Part shown: positions 33,455-43,166 of the stretch, piece after piece
How the letters are laid out: the number at the start of each line of letters is the position of its first letter
Numbering within the stretch: the stretch's first letter is position 1
Assembly (NCBI GenBank): GCA_050999295.1
Contig: JBPCPI010000089.1
Span: 6,466-70,465 of the forward strand
DNA: 64,000 bases
Origin: JACCQS01 sp050999295
GTDB lineage: Bacteria; Actinomycetota; Actinomycetes; Mycobacteriales; Geodermatophilaceae
Reading direction: 5' to 3'
Made by a program: the position numbers and the translations under genes
The notes under the pieces: generated by a model
The model's input: only the letters and a program-made list of their open reading frames with translations
What the model was told of the DNA's origin: nothing
The model's database searches: none

Positions 33455-34435
33455 TTGCCAGAACGCAAGATCAGCTTCAGCAAGGCCACGCTGGAAGCAA
33501 TGATGGAGGAGATGGAGCGCGACCCGACCGTCTTTCTCATGGGAGAGGACATCGCCAAGCAGGGCGGCATTTTCGGCCAGTACAAGGGTCTCCCCGAGGC
33601 TTTCGGCTTGGAGCGCATCCGTGACTTCCCGATCAGCGAGGGCGTACTGATTTCCTCCTGCATAGGCGCAGCGTTGACCGGCACCCGGCCCGTCGCAGAC
33701 ATCCACTTCAGCGACTTTCTCACCTGCGCCATGGACGAGATGGTGAACCAGGCCGCCAAACTGCGCTTCATGACCGGTGGTCAGGCGAGCGTTCCCATGG
33801 TCGTCCGGGCACCTGAGGGAGCCGTGAAATCGGCTGCCGCACAGCATTCACAGAGCATCGAATCGTGGTTCATCCACACTCCGGGCTGGCGGGTGGTCTC
33901 ACCGTCCAACGCTGCGGACGCCAAGGGCCTGCTCAAGACCGCGATCCGATGCGACGACCCGGTGCTGTACCTGGAACACAAGGCCCTCTACGCCGGGAAG
34001 GGTCCGGTACCCGAGGGCGAGCACCTCGTCCCGTTGGGACAAGCCAGGATCGCGCGCGAGGGTACCGACGTCACGGTCATCAGCTGGTCGCTTATGGTGA
34101 ATCGGGCCCTGGAGGCTGCCGAACGGCTGGCCGAGGAAGGCACCTCGGTCGAGGTGATCGATCTGCGCTCGCTGAGTCCGCTGGACATGGAGACCATCGA
34201 GACCTCCGTACGCAAGACCCACCGTGTCGTCGTGGCACACGAGGCAGCGCGCTCGTGCGGTCTAGGTGCGGAGATCTCCGCCCGGATAGTGGAGAGCTGC
34301 TTCGCAGACCTGCACGCACCCATCGTCCGGGTGGCGAACCCTGACCTTCCGATCGCGTTCTCTCCAGCTCTGGAAAAGCTGACCATCCCTCAGGTCGACG
34401 ACATCCTCTCCGCTACTCGGAAGGCCGCAGCATGA
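33455..34435 (+). CDS. 2-oxoacid dehydrogenase E1 component, beta subunit
   Basis: This 326-residue transketolase-like protein has an N-terminal pyrimidine-binding domain (FLMGEDIAKQGGIFGQYKGL, FPISEGVLISSCIGAALTG with the Glu that activates TPP) and a C-terminal transketolase domain (DVTVISWSLMVNRALEAAE, VEVIDLRSLSPLD). The start is TTG 33455 after GAGGAG. It overlaps the lipoyl-domain gene start by 4 nt. It forms the active sites together with the alpha subunit. Confidence 0.88.
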   Translation: MPERKISFSKATLEAMMEEMERDPTVFLMGEDIAKQGGIFGQYKGLPEAFGLERIRDFPISEGVLISSCIGAALTGTRPVADIHFSDFLTCAMDEMVNQAAKLRFMTGGQASVPMVVRAPEGAVKSAAAQHSQSIESWFIHTPGWRVVSPSNAADAKGLLKTAIRCDDPVLYLEHKALYAGKGPVPEGEHLVPLGQARIAREGTDVTVISWSLMVNRALEAAERLAEEGTSVEVIDLRSLSPLDMETIETSVRKTHRVVVAHEAARSCGLGAEISARIVESCFADLHAPIVRVANPDLPIAFSPALEKLTIPQVDDILSATRKAAA

Positions 34436-34674
34436 GTCACGATGTCGTGATCCCGCAACTGGGTCTGACCATGGAGACGGCTCTGCTGACGGTCTGGCAC
34501 GTCAGCGAGGGTGACCAGGTGACAGCTGATCAGCTGATCGCCGACATCGCGACCGACAAGGTCGACCACGAGCTCTTGGCGCCGGTGTCCGGAACGATCT
34601 CGGGCCTGCACGCGACCGATGACGAGGAGGAGTTGCCGGTGGGCACCGTCATCGCCCGGATCGAGCCGGCGTAG
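34432..34674 (+). CDS. Stand-alone lipoyl domain protein (E2-like, no acyltransferase)
   Basis: This 80-residue protein is a single biotinyl/lipoyl domain. The lipoylation site is the Lys in IATDKVDHELLAP, as in E2 lipoyl domains, within a beta-hairpin framed by VIPQLGLTME and SGTISGL. There is no peripheral-subunit-binding or catalytic E2 domain, and none is found elsewhere in the window. It begins at the ATGA overlap with E1 beta. The acyl group must therefore be used by a partner encoded elsewhere, or by an unusual acceptor. Confidence 0.88.
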   Translation: MSHDVVIPQLGLTMETALLTVWHVSEGDQVTADQLIADIATDKVDHELLAPVSGTISGLHATDDEEELPVGTVIARIEPA

Positions 34675-34676
34675 GA

Positions 34677-35435
34677 GTGTCCGCGCCCGAGATGCGGCCG
34701 CAATGGGAGGGTCGCACCCTTGTCGTCACCGGGGGCGGCTCGGGGATCGGTGCAGCCGTCTGTCTGCAGGCCGCGACCAGAGGCGCAGCAGTCGTAGTCC
34801 TCGATGTCGACGCCGGGGCTGCGGCCCGGACTGCAGCGGAGTGCGGTCCCGGCGCGGTTCATACGCAGGTAGACGTCACTGACCCGCCGGCCATGTCCGC
34901 TGCGGTGCACCAGATCTGCACGAAAACTGGTGGTTCCGTGTGGGGACTGGTGACCTCGGCCGGCATCGTCAGCCCGCAGCCGATCGGGACGATCTCGCCT
35001 GACGAGGCGCGCCGGGTCCTGGCTGTCAACGTGATCGGAGTGATCAACTCCGTTCAGGCGGTCCTGCCATTCCTGTCGCGCGGCAGCGGGGTGGTCAACG
35101 TCTCTTCCGTTGCTGCGCACAGTGGCGGAGGGTTCTTCGGTGCATCGACCTACGCGGCCTCCAAGGCGGCCGTGATCGGTCTGACCCGCGGCGTGGCGCG
35201 TGAACTGGCAGGGACAGGAGTTCGCGTCAACTGCGTCGCGCCGGGGCCGGTGGATACCCCCATGCTGGAGACGGCCACACCGGCGGACCGATCACGAATC
35301 GAGGGGGCCGCGCTACTGGGCGCTCTCTCCACCCCCAAGGACATCGCCGCCGCCATCTGCTTCCTGCTCTCCGACGAGTCGGGGTCCATCACGGGGGAGA
35401 CGGTCAACGTCAACGGCGGATCCTACTTCGGTTAG
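34677..35435 (+). CDS. Short-chain dehydrogenase/reductase (classical SDR)
   Basis: This 252-residue oxidoreductase has the cofactor motif VVTGGGSGIGAAV, an Asp after beta-2 (VLDVD) that indicates NAD preference, VTSAGIV, and the catalytic Ser in NVSSVAAHS with Y-A-A-S-K. The C-terminal GSITGETVNVNGGSYFG is typical of FabG-like SDRs. The start GTG 34677 follows the lipoyl gene by 2 nt. As the last gene of the operon it probably oxidises a hydroxy acid or alcohol into the substrate of the E1 enzyme, or reduces its product. Its stop overlaps the convergent transporter gene. Confidence 0.88.
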   Translation: MSAPEMRPQWEGRTLVVTGGGSGIGAAVCLQAATRGAAVVVLDVDAGAAARTAAECGPGAVHTQVDVTDPPAMSAAVHQICTKTGGSVWGLVTSAGIVSPQPIGTISPDEARRVLAVNVIGVINSVQAVLPFLSRGSGVVNVSSVAAHSGGGFFGASTYAASKAAVIGLTRGVARELAGTGVRVNCVAPGPVDTPMLETATPADRSRIEGAALLGALSTPKDIAAAICFLLSDESGSITGETVNVNGGSYFG

Positions 35436-36775
35436 GTGCCCGTGCGACTGCCGCTGGTTGCCGCTACCCGTTCCACTTCCCCGGACATGCCGTCGGTGAA
35501 GTCGTCGTCCTTGGTGTCTTTGAGCAGCGCAGTCGCGCCTAGGCAGACCAGCGCAATGACTATCACGTACACCGAGATTGACCACGACGATCCGGTTTGG
35601 GCCAGCAGAGCGGTGGCTATCAAGGGGCTGATGCCACCACCCAGGACACCACTGAAGCTCTGCGCGAATGCCGCCCCGGAATAGCGGTAACGCACCCGGA
35701 ACAGCTCGGGCAGGAATGCGCCCATCGGTCCATAGAGCACCGCGAAACACAGCACACCGACGACCAGCGCCAGCGTGATCAGCACTGGCTGGCCGGTCTC
35801 GAGCAGGGCGAACAGGGGGAAGGCCCACATGATTGCCAGGACGGCCGCAATCATTGCCATCCGCCGTCGACCCCAGCGATCTGACAAGGTCGCGAAGTAG
35901 AGCGTGGCCACCAACATCACGACGGCTGCAACCATTGTGGCTACGAGCATCGTGGTGCGGGACACGCCCACCGTCTCCGTCCCGTAGGACAGCGAGAACG
36001 TCATGATCGTGTAGTAGAGCGTGTAGGCCAAAATGAACGACAGCGTCCCCAGGATCAGCTCTCGGGGCTGCTTACGAACCAACTCGACGAACGGCACCCT
36101 GGACTGGTCCTGGGTGTTGAGGGCTGCCTGGAAAACCGGGGTTTCGGCAATCCGTGTCCGGATGTAGTAGCCGACCACCAGCAGCACCACCGAAAGCAGG
36201 AACGGAATCCTCCAGCCGTAGGCCTCGAAGTCCGCTGCCGACATCGTGGCGTTGAGCACGAGGAACAGCCCGTTGGCCATGATGAATGCGACGGCGGGAC
36301 CGATCTGCGGGAATGCTGAGTAGAGCCCGCGCTTGCCCTTCGGCGCGTATTCGGTGGCCAGCAACACCGCCCCGGCCCACTCACCACCCAATGCGAGACC
36401 CTGCAGGAACCGGAAGATGACCAGGAGCAGCGGGGCAGCGACCCCGATCGAGTCGTAACTGGGGATCAATCCGACAGCTACCGTCGCTACGCCCATCACC
36501 AGCAGCGAGACGATGAGTGTCGTCCTGCGGCCCAGCCGGTCGCCGTAATGACCGAAGACGACCGCGCCGATAGGACGTGCAGCGAAACCAACAGCGAAGG
36601 TCCCGAAGGCCGCGAGGGTGCCTGCCGTCGAGGAGAACTCAGGAAAGAACACCTTGCCGAAGACGAGCGCTGCCGCCGTGGCATAGATGTAGAAGTCGTA
36701 GTACTCGATCGTGGTGCCGATGAAGCTGGCGGTTGCGATCCTCCGGCGCGAGGGTGCGCTGGTCAGATCGGACAT
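35432..36775 (-). CDS. MHS-family MFS transporter (metabolite:H+ symporter)
   Basis: This 447-residue protein has twelve hydrophobic segments. The MHS hallmarks are the N-terminal GTTIEYYDFYIYATAAAL, the loop GHYGDRLGRRTTL, and LGGEWAGAVLLATEYAPKGKRG between helices 4 and 5. It resembles the Shikimate/proline-betaine type and probably imports a small carboxylate with protons. AGGGAG precedes ATG 36775. It converges on the SDR gene (4-nt overlap) and has its own promoter with a palindromic operator at 36803-36818. A shared metabolic theme with the TRAP/E1 operon is inferred. Confidence 0.88.
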   Translation of the reverse strand: MSDLTSAPSRRRIATASFIGTTIEYYDFYIYATAAALVFGKVFFPEFSSTAGTLAAFGTFAVGFAARPIGAVVFGHYGDRLGRRTTLIVSLLVMGVATVAVGLIPSYDSIGVAAPLLLVIFRFLQGLALGGEWAGAVLLATEYAPKGKRGLYSAFPQIGPAVAFIMANGLFLVLNATMSAADFEAYGWRIPFLLSVVLLVVGYYIRTRIAETPVFQAALNTQDQSRVPFVELVRKQPRELILGTLSFILAYTLYYTIMTFSLSYGTETVGVSRTTMLVATMVAAVVMLVATLYFATLSDRWGRRRMAMIAAVLAIMWAFPLFALLETGQPVLITLALVVGVLCFAVLYGPMGAFLPELFRVRYRYSGAAFAQSFSGVLGGGISPLIATALLAQTGSSWSISVYVIVIALVCLGATALLKDTKDDDFTDGMSGEVERVAATSGSRTGT

Positions 36776-36802
36776 GGGCGCTCCCTGAAGTGGATGGTAA
36801 TG

Positions 36803-36818
36803 CCAATAATCCTATTGG
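36803..36818. promoter_or_regulatory. Palindromic operator upstream of the MHS transporter
   Basis: CCAATA-ATCC-TATTGG is a perfect 6-bp inverted repeat lying 28 bp upstream of the start codon. The local sequence is AT-rich compared with its surroundings. It differs from the GntR operator in this window, so another regulator is implied. The 156-nt gap to thiD contains nothing else I can identify. Confidence 0.55.
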
Positions 36819-36931
36819 TATGACCGCAGTTGGCGTCAAGGTTCACCGCATTAACAGGCAGCCCCGCAGTGACCGCTCGAATAAGTCGCTCTGACCGGTT
36901 TCGTCACCGCCATCACCGGCTTCCTACGAGC

Positions 36932-37737
36932 TCACGGTGAGGTCCAGCCGAAGTGGTCCACGGGGCCATGCCCCCGGCCGAGTTGCCATGGCGCGCCGCC
37001 CCCAATCGCCCGGGTCACGTATGCCTTGGCCTGCTGGAGAGCCTCGTACACATCAGCGCCCTGCGCCATGGCGGCGGCCGTGGCCGAGGCGAAGGTGCAC
37101 CCGCTGCCGTGGTTGTTGGCCGTGTCGACGCGCGGCGCCCGCAGTTCGTAGGTCGACACCCCGTCCCACACGACGTCGACCGCCTCGTCGGCCGAGCCGA
37201 GCACCGCGTGCCCGCCCTTGACGACGACGACCGAAGGACCCAACGCCCCCAACGCGCGTGCTGCCTCGTGCTGGTCGGCGAGCGTACGGATCGCCGTACC
37301 GAGGAGCGCCTCGGCCTCACGGAGGTTGGGGGTCACCACGGACGCATGGGGAAGCAACGCCGCTACGTAGAGCCGCTCGGCCGGCGGATCGAGTAGCCGA
37401 TCGCCACTGGAGGCGACCATCACCGGATCGACGACAAGGTTGGGCAACCGGCCCGCCGCGGCGAGGTCGGCGACCGCACGGACGATGCCGGCGGTCGCCA
37501 GCATGCCGGTCTTCACCGCGGCGACGGTGAGGTCGTCGAGCACCGCGTCGACCTGGGCGACCACGAAATCGGCGGGCACCGGATGGACGGCGCGGACACC
37601 CCGCGTGTTCTGCGCGGTGAGCGCAGTGATGGCCGAGGCGCCGTAGACGCCGAAAGCGGCGAAGGCCTTGAGGTCGGCCTGGACGCCCGCCCCGCCGCTG
37701 GAGTCGGAGCCGGCGATCGTGAGCGCGACGGTCGGCG

Positions 37738-37741
<4 letters not shown>
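36932..37741 (-). CDS. thiD: Hydroxymethylpyrimidine/phosphomethylpyrimidine kinase
   Basis: This 269-residue ribokinase-fold enzyme phosphorylates HMP and HMP-P for thiamin synthesis. Signatures are LTIAGSDSSGGAGVQADLKAF at the N-terminus, VVDPVMVASSGDRLL, the VVVKGGH segment and the anion-hole motif NNHGSGCTFASA. The start GTG 37741 overlaps the stop of the preceding gene by 4 nt; the longer open frame reading to 37993 covers antisense sequence of that gene. It is the last gene of the TPP-controlled operon. Confidence 0.93.
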
Positions 37742-39327
<1,586 letters not shown>

Positions 39328-39331
39328 GTTG

Positions 39332-40438
39332 TCACCTCCGGAAGCGGTCTGCGGTGAATGGTGCCGCGAATGCGGGCAGGGTGCCGGCCACGAGCAGTTC
39401 GGCGATCGCCTCGCCGGTTACCGGCGCGAGCAGCACTCCGTTGCGGTAGTGCCCGGTCGCCAGGACCAGCCCCGGCAGCCCGGATGGTCCAAGCAGCGGC
39501 GCGTTGTCCGGCGTGCCTGGTCGCCACCGGGCGAGCGTCTCGGTCAACTCGAGCTCGGTGACGCCGGGAACCACCTCGATCGCATCGCTGAGCAGCTCGT
39601 GCACCGCGCCGGCAGTGACCGCCGCGTCGAAGCCCTTGTCCTCGACCGTGGCCCCGATGATCAATCCGTCCTTCGCGTACGGCACGAGGTAGACCGGCCG
39701 ACCGCGCACGACGGCCCGGACCGTGCCGGTGAGCAGCCCGTCGGCCGCGCCCAGCCGCAGTATCTGTCCCTTGACCGGTCGGACGGGTAGGGCTGGAACA
39801 CCGGGCAGCGACGCGCTCCAGGCGCCGAGTGCGAGCACGACGGCCCGGGCGGGCAGCTCGTCGCCGTCGGCCAACATGAGGCCCGTCGCCCGCCCGCCGG
39901 CACTGCGCAGGGCCTCGACCCGCGACCGGACAACGCGCACGCCGGCGGCCTGCGCTGCGCAGAGCAGTCCGGCGTGCAGTGCCCGACCATCGACGGAGTG
40001 GTCCCCCGCGATGTACGAGGCACCGCGCAACCGTGGGGTCAGGGACGGCTCGCGGCGCCGGGCCTCGCGCGGGGACAGGCGTTCGGCGGACAGCCCTAAT
40101 TCTCGGTGAAACCCGTGCAGCACATCGAGTGCCCGAAGGTCATCGGCGTCGAACCCGACCACCAGCGTGCCGACCGACCGCAGACCGACGTCGATGCCAC
40201 TGGCCCGCTCGACCTCCTCGACGAATGCGGGGAAGCGTGCGAGTGCTGCCCGGCACAGCTCGAGGAGCCGCTCCTCGCCGTACGCGGCCTCGCTCACCGG
40301 CGCCAGCATCCCGGCCGCGGCGTGTGAGGCTCCGGCGCCCGGGGCGTCGTCGACGACCGCCACGGACATCCCGCGCTGGGCGCACCGCCACGCGACGGTG
40401 AGCCCGATCAACCCAGCGCCGGTGACCGCGACGTCCAT
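39332..40438 (-). CDS. thiO: Glycine oxidase ThiO
   Basis: This 368-residue FAD oxidase supplies dehydroglycine (iminoacetate) for aerobic thiazole synthesis. The FAD motif VTGAGLIGLTVAWRCAQRG begins the protein, followed by GASHAAAGMLAP; the C-terminus has RPGTPDNAPLLG and LATGHYRNGVLLAP. The start ATG 40438 overlaps the thiE stop. Using ThiO instead of ThiH fits an aerobic actinobacterium. The open frame upstream of the Met is the antisense/alternative reading of thiE. Confidence 0.93.
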   Translation of the reverse strand: MDVAVTGAGLIGLTVAWRCAQRGMSVAVVDDAPGAGASHAAAGMLAPVSEAAYGEERLLELCRAALARFPAFVEEVERASGIDVGLRSVGTLVVGFDADDLRALDVLHGFHRELGLSAERLSPREARRREPSLTPRLRGASYIAGDHSVDGRALHAGLLCAAQAAGVRVVRSRVEALRSAGGRATGLMLADGDELPARAVVLALGAWSASLPGVPALPVRPVKGQILRLGAADGLLTGTVRAVVRGRPVYLVPYAKDGLIIGATVEDKGFDAAVTAGAVHELLSDAIEVVPGVTELELTETLARWRPGTPDNAPLLGPSGLPGLVLATGHYRNGVLLAPVTGEAIAELLVAGTLPAFAAPFTADRFRR

Positions 40439-41064
40439 CACTGGTGGCCGTCCAGCGCGCGCACCAGCTGTCTCGTCGCGGCCGCGGGATCTTTCGCCGC
40501 GGAGACGGCGGCGACGACGGCGACGCCGCGTGCCCCGGCGGCCAACAGCTCCGGCACCCGCTCGGCAGTCACCCCGCCGATCGCGATGACCGGCACCGCC
40601 ACCGCATCGGCCACGGCCGCGATGCCCCCCGGTCCCAGCGGAGCCGGCAGGCCGCTCTTGGTCGTGGTCAGGTACGCCGGCCCCACGCCGAGATAGTTCG
40701 CGCCCGCCACGACGAGCTTTCTGGCATGTTCCGGGTCGCGGGCCGTCCCGCCGATCACGTGTTGCGGCCCGGCCACCCGACGCACCGCGGAGACGGGGAG
40801 GTCCTCCGCGCCGAGGTGGGTGCCCTGCGCCCCGATCGCGCACGCCACGTCGACCCGATCGTTGACGATGCAGGTCGTTCCCTGGGCCGAGCAGATTTCC
40901 ATGACCCGGCGGGCGAACTCGTACAGCTCGAGATCGGTGCAGTCCTTGGCGCGCACCTGCACCACTCGAGCCCCGGCCCCGACCGCGGCGGCAACAACAT
41001 CGAGCGCGTCGCGGCCTCCGCGCGCGTCGGTAATGAGGTGCAGTCCGTCCAGCACGCTGCTCAT
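40438..41064 (-). CDS. thiE: Thiamin-phosphate synthase
   Basis: This 208-residue TIM barrel joins HMP-PP and thiazole phosphate. All signature pieces are present: LHLITDAR, VQVRAKD, VNDRVDVACAIGAQGTHLGAEDLP, GVGPAYLTTTKSGLPAPLG and VIAIGGVTAERV. The start ATG 41064 overlaps the cytX stop by 4 nt. It is the bona fide ThiE of the operon, in contrast to the TenI-like protein at 37738. Confidence 0.94.
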   Translation of the reverse strand: MSSVLDGLHLITDARGGRDALDVVAAAVGAGARVVQVRAKDCTDLELYEFARRVMEICSAQGTTCIVNDRVDVACAIGAQGTHLGAEDLPVSAVRRVAGPQHVIGGTARDPEHARKLVVAGANYLGVGPAYLTTTKSGLPAPLGPGGIAAVADAVAVPVIAIGGVTAERVPELLAAGARGVAVVAAVSAAKDPAAATRQLVRALDGHQ

Positions 41065-42413
41065 CGGACCGCTGTTCGCTTGCGGTGCCGGCGTACGGCG
41101 GGCAGCCCGACAATCGCGGTGAGAACCATGGCGACGGCCAGGCTGACCAGGGAGGCCGACAGCCCGTTGCCGGGATCGATGCCGAGGTCTGCCTGACGCG
41201 CCGACCACCACGCGGTCCAACCGGCGCCGGGCCCGGCGAAGAAGGTCGGCAGGGTGAGCTGGTAGGCGGCGAAGCCGACGGCCCAGGGCAGCAGCAGCAG
41301 CGGTCTGGCCGGGGCCGCCTCCGAGACGTCCCAAGGTCCACGGGGCAGGACGTAATAGGCGACGATGAGTACGCCGACGAGCGGGACGAACACCGATCCG
41401 ATCAGGAACAGGAACGGCTCGTAGGCCACGATGTCGAAGCTGAAGGCCAGCAGCGTCGCCACGGCACCCACGGCCCCGGCGAGAATCCGGCGGTCAAGGC
41501 GCGCTGCGATGTTCTGACTGGAGACCGCGGTGGAGTAAATGTTGGCGAACGCCTCGTCCAGCTCGATCACGACCAGCACGAGCAGGGCCAGCGCCCCCAG
41601 CGGCACAGCGAGCAGGGCATCGATCACGTCGAGGCCGCCCGTGCCGTAGGCCAGGAGCGCCAGCACGCCAAGGGTGAAGAAGGCGATGGTTGCCGTGCCG
41701 TAGCCGAGGGCCGCGCCGACTCCGGCGGTCCGCGCGTCGCGGGCATGGCGGGTGTAGTCGGCGGCGAGTGGTGCCCAGGACACGGGAAGGGCGATCACGA
41801 CGTCCACCGCGGTCCAGAACGACATCGCGTTGCCGTCCCCCGTCGATTCGGGCAGCGGCTGGCGAAGCACCTGGACGTACAGGTAGATCATGGCGGCCAG
41901 GGCGACCCAGACCGCGTACCGGGCCACCAGGCGCACGACGCCCAACGGGCGCAGGGCCATGAGGGTGGCCAGTATTCCGGCAGCCACGACGAAGGGCCAT
42001 CGCGGCGCGTCCAGGATGCGCGAGGCGGCCTCGGCGATCACCACGATCTCGAATGTGGCCCACCCCAGGCACTGGATGAGGTTCGCCACCGTCGGCAGGT
42101 ACGACGCGCGGCGGCCGAGAAGGCCACGCAGCAGCACCATCGCCGGTGCACCCTCGCGGGCGCCCGGGGCCGCGGCAAGGCCGAGCAGGATGGCACCGAT
42201 CGCGGCTCCCACGACGATAGCAAGCAGCGTCACCCCGAGAGGGCGGTTGGGCAGGACGACATAGACGGCGGCAACGGGCAGCAGCAGGCTGATCCCGAGG
42301 TTGCCCCAGAACGCGGTGGTGGACGCGACCCCGAGCGGCCGGGGCGGAGCCTGGTCGAGGGTCAGCGGCGCCTCGGAGACTTCGCGGCGGACAGATGGGA
42401 CGACCTTGCTCAT
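41061..42413 (-). CDS. cytX: Hydroxymethylpyrimidine transporter CytX (NCS1 family)
   Basis: This 450-residue permease of the cytosine/purine NCS1 family has about twelve helices, with FWGNLGISLLLPVAAVYV at helix 1 and PVSWAPLAADYTRHARD in the middle. As first gene of the operon directly under a TPP riboswitch, it fits CytX, the putative HMP importer, better than a nucleobase permease. Its start codon is 4 nt from the riboswitch-embedded ribosome site. No thiC is visible, so scavenging of HMP may be important here. Confidence 0.85.
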   Translation of the reverse strand: MSKVVPSVRREVSEAPLTLDQAPPRPLGVASTTAFWGNLGISLLLPVAAVYVVLPNRPLGVTLLAIVVGAAIGAILLGLAAAPGAREGAPAMVLLRGLLGRRASYLPTVANLIQCLGWATFEIVVIAEAASRILDAPRWPFVVAAGILATLMALRPLGVVRLVARYAVWVALAAMIYLYVQVLRQPLPESTGDGNAMSFWTAVDVVIALPVSWAPLAADYTRHARDARTAGVGAALGYGTATIAFFTLGVLALLAYGTGGLDVIDALLAVPLGALALLVLVVIELDEAFANIYSTAVSSQNIAARLDRRILAGAVGAVATLLAFSFDIVAYEPFLFLIGSVFVPLVGVLIVAYYVLPRGPWDVSEAAPARPLLLLPWAVGFAAYQLTLPTFFAGPGAGWTAWWSARQADLGIDPGNGLSASLVSLAVAMVLTAIVGLPAVRRHRKRTAVR

Positions 42414-42417
42414 GTGC

Positions 42418-42503
42418 GCTCCCTACGCCGGTATTACCCGGTCAGGTTCCAACGGTCGGCGGCATGTGTAGCCGCCCTCTCAGCCCGGTACCTCCGAGCT
42501 CCC
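42418..42503 (-). promoter_or_regulatory. TPP riboswitch (THI element) controlling the cytX-thi operon
   Basis: Read on the minus strand, the conserved TPP aptamer pieces occur in order: GGAGG near the 5' end, CTGAGA (42478-42483), a variable P3 hairpin GGCGGC...GCCGCC, ACCTGA (42442-42447) and GGGTAATACC...GTAGGGA. The last part, GGGAGC (42418-42423), is the Shine-Dalgarno sequence of cytX and can pair with GAGCTC at the 5' end to close P1. Ligand binding would hide the ribosome site, so the control is most likely translational. Confidence 0.95.
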
Positions 42504-42548
42504 GTAATGCGCCAATCAGACTACGCCTGCCTCGTTACACTCGCCGCC

Positions 42549-43166
42549 GTGCCGGTCGCCGACCTTCCGCTGCGCCATCCGGCCGCCTGGTCACGAGCGA
42601 CGCGACACCCGTTCCTCGCCGCGGTCCGCGCCGGCACGGTGCCGGATGCCGCATTCGACGGGTGGCTCGTGCAGGACTACCGGTTCGTCTGCGACCTGCT
42701 GTGGTTCCAGGGACGGCTGCTGAGCAGGGCGCCGCGACATGCGCAGGAAGTTCTCGCCGACGGCGCCGTGGCGCTCGTCGATGAGCTTGCCTGGTTCGAG
42801 CGGCGGGCGGCGGCGCGCCGCCTGGACCTTGACGCCGGTTCGCGGACTGCTACCGCTGCTTATGCGGCGTTGCTCCGGCGTCTTGACGGTGCCCACGTCG
42901 CCGTCGCCCTCGTCGGACTGTGGGCACTCGAGCGCGTCTACCTGGACGCGTGGACCTACGCCTGCCCCGGTGCCCCGGAGTACCGCGAGTTTGTCGAGCA
43001 CTGGACGACCCCAGAGTTCGCCGCCTATGTCGCGGAGCTTCAGCGGAGCGCCGACGCCGCGGTCGGAACCGCTGAGGATGGCCAGCACGTCGAGGCCATC
43101 TTTCTGGAGGTCGTCGCGGCGGAGTCCGGCTTCTGGGACATGGCGTGGCCAGGCCGGGCGCGGTGA
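42549..43166 (+). CDS. TenA family protein, TenA_E type (no active-site Cys)
   Basis: This 205-residue helical protein (from GTG 42549; an in-frame ATG lies at 42507) has the TenA core LRHPAAWSRATRHPFLAAVRAGTVP and FDGWLVQDYRF. In place of the catalytic-Cys segment it reads GLWALERVYLDAW, without Cys and with Glu, as in the TenA_E group that acts on amino-HMP derivatives in thiamin salvage. TACACT at 42536-42541 lies 7 nt before the GTG, so a leaderless transcript is plausible. It diverges from the riboswitch operon and overlaps the next TenA gene (GTGA). Confidence 0.8.
   Translation: MPVADLPLRHPAAWSRATRHPFLAAVRAGTVPDAAFDGWLVQDYRFVCDLLWFQGRLLSRAPRHAQEVLADGAVALVDELAWFERRAAARRLDLDAGSRTATAAYAALLRRLDGAHVAVALVGLWALERVYLDAWTYACPGAPEYREFVEHWTTPEFAAYVAELQRSADAAVGTAEDGQHVEAIFLEVVAAESGFWDMAWPGRAR

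Noticed and set aside
39332..41341. A single 669-codon protein covering thiO and the thiE region
   Set aside because: Only the part from ATG 40438 has glycine-oxidase homology. The extension is Arg/Gly-rich and reads thiE in another frame.
41085..43166. A 693-codon protein ending in a TenA domain
   Set aside because: The first 474 codons are antisense to cytX and have low-complexity composition. TenA homology starts near 42549.
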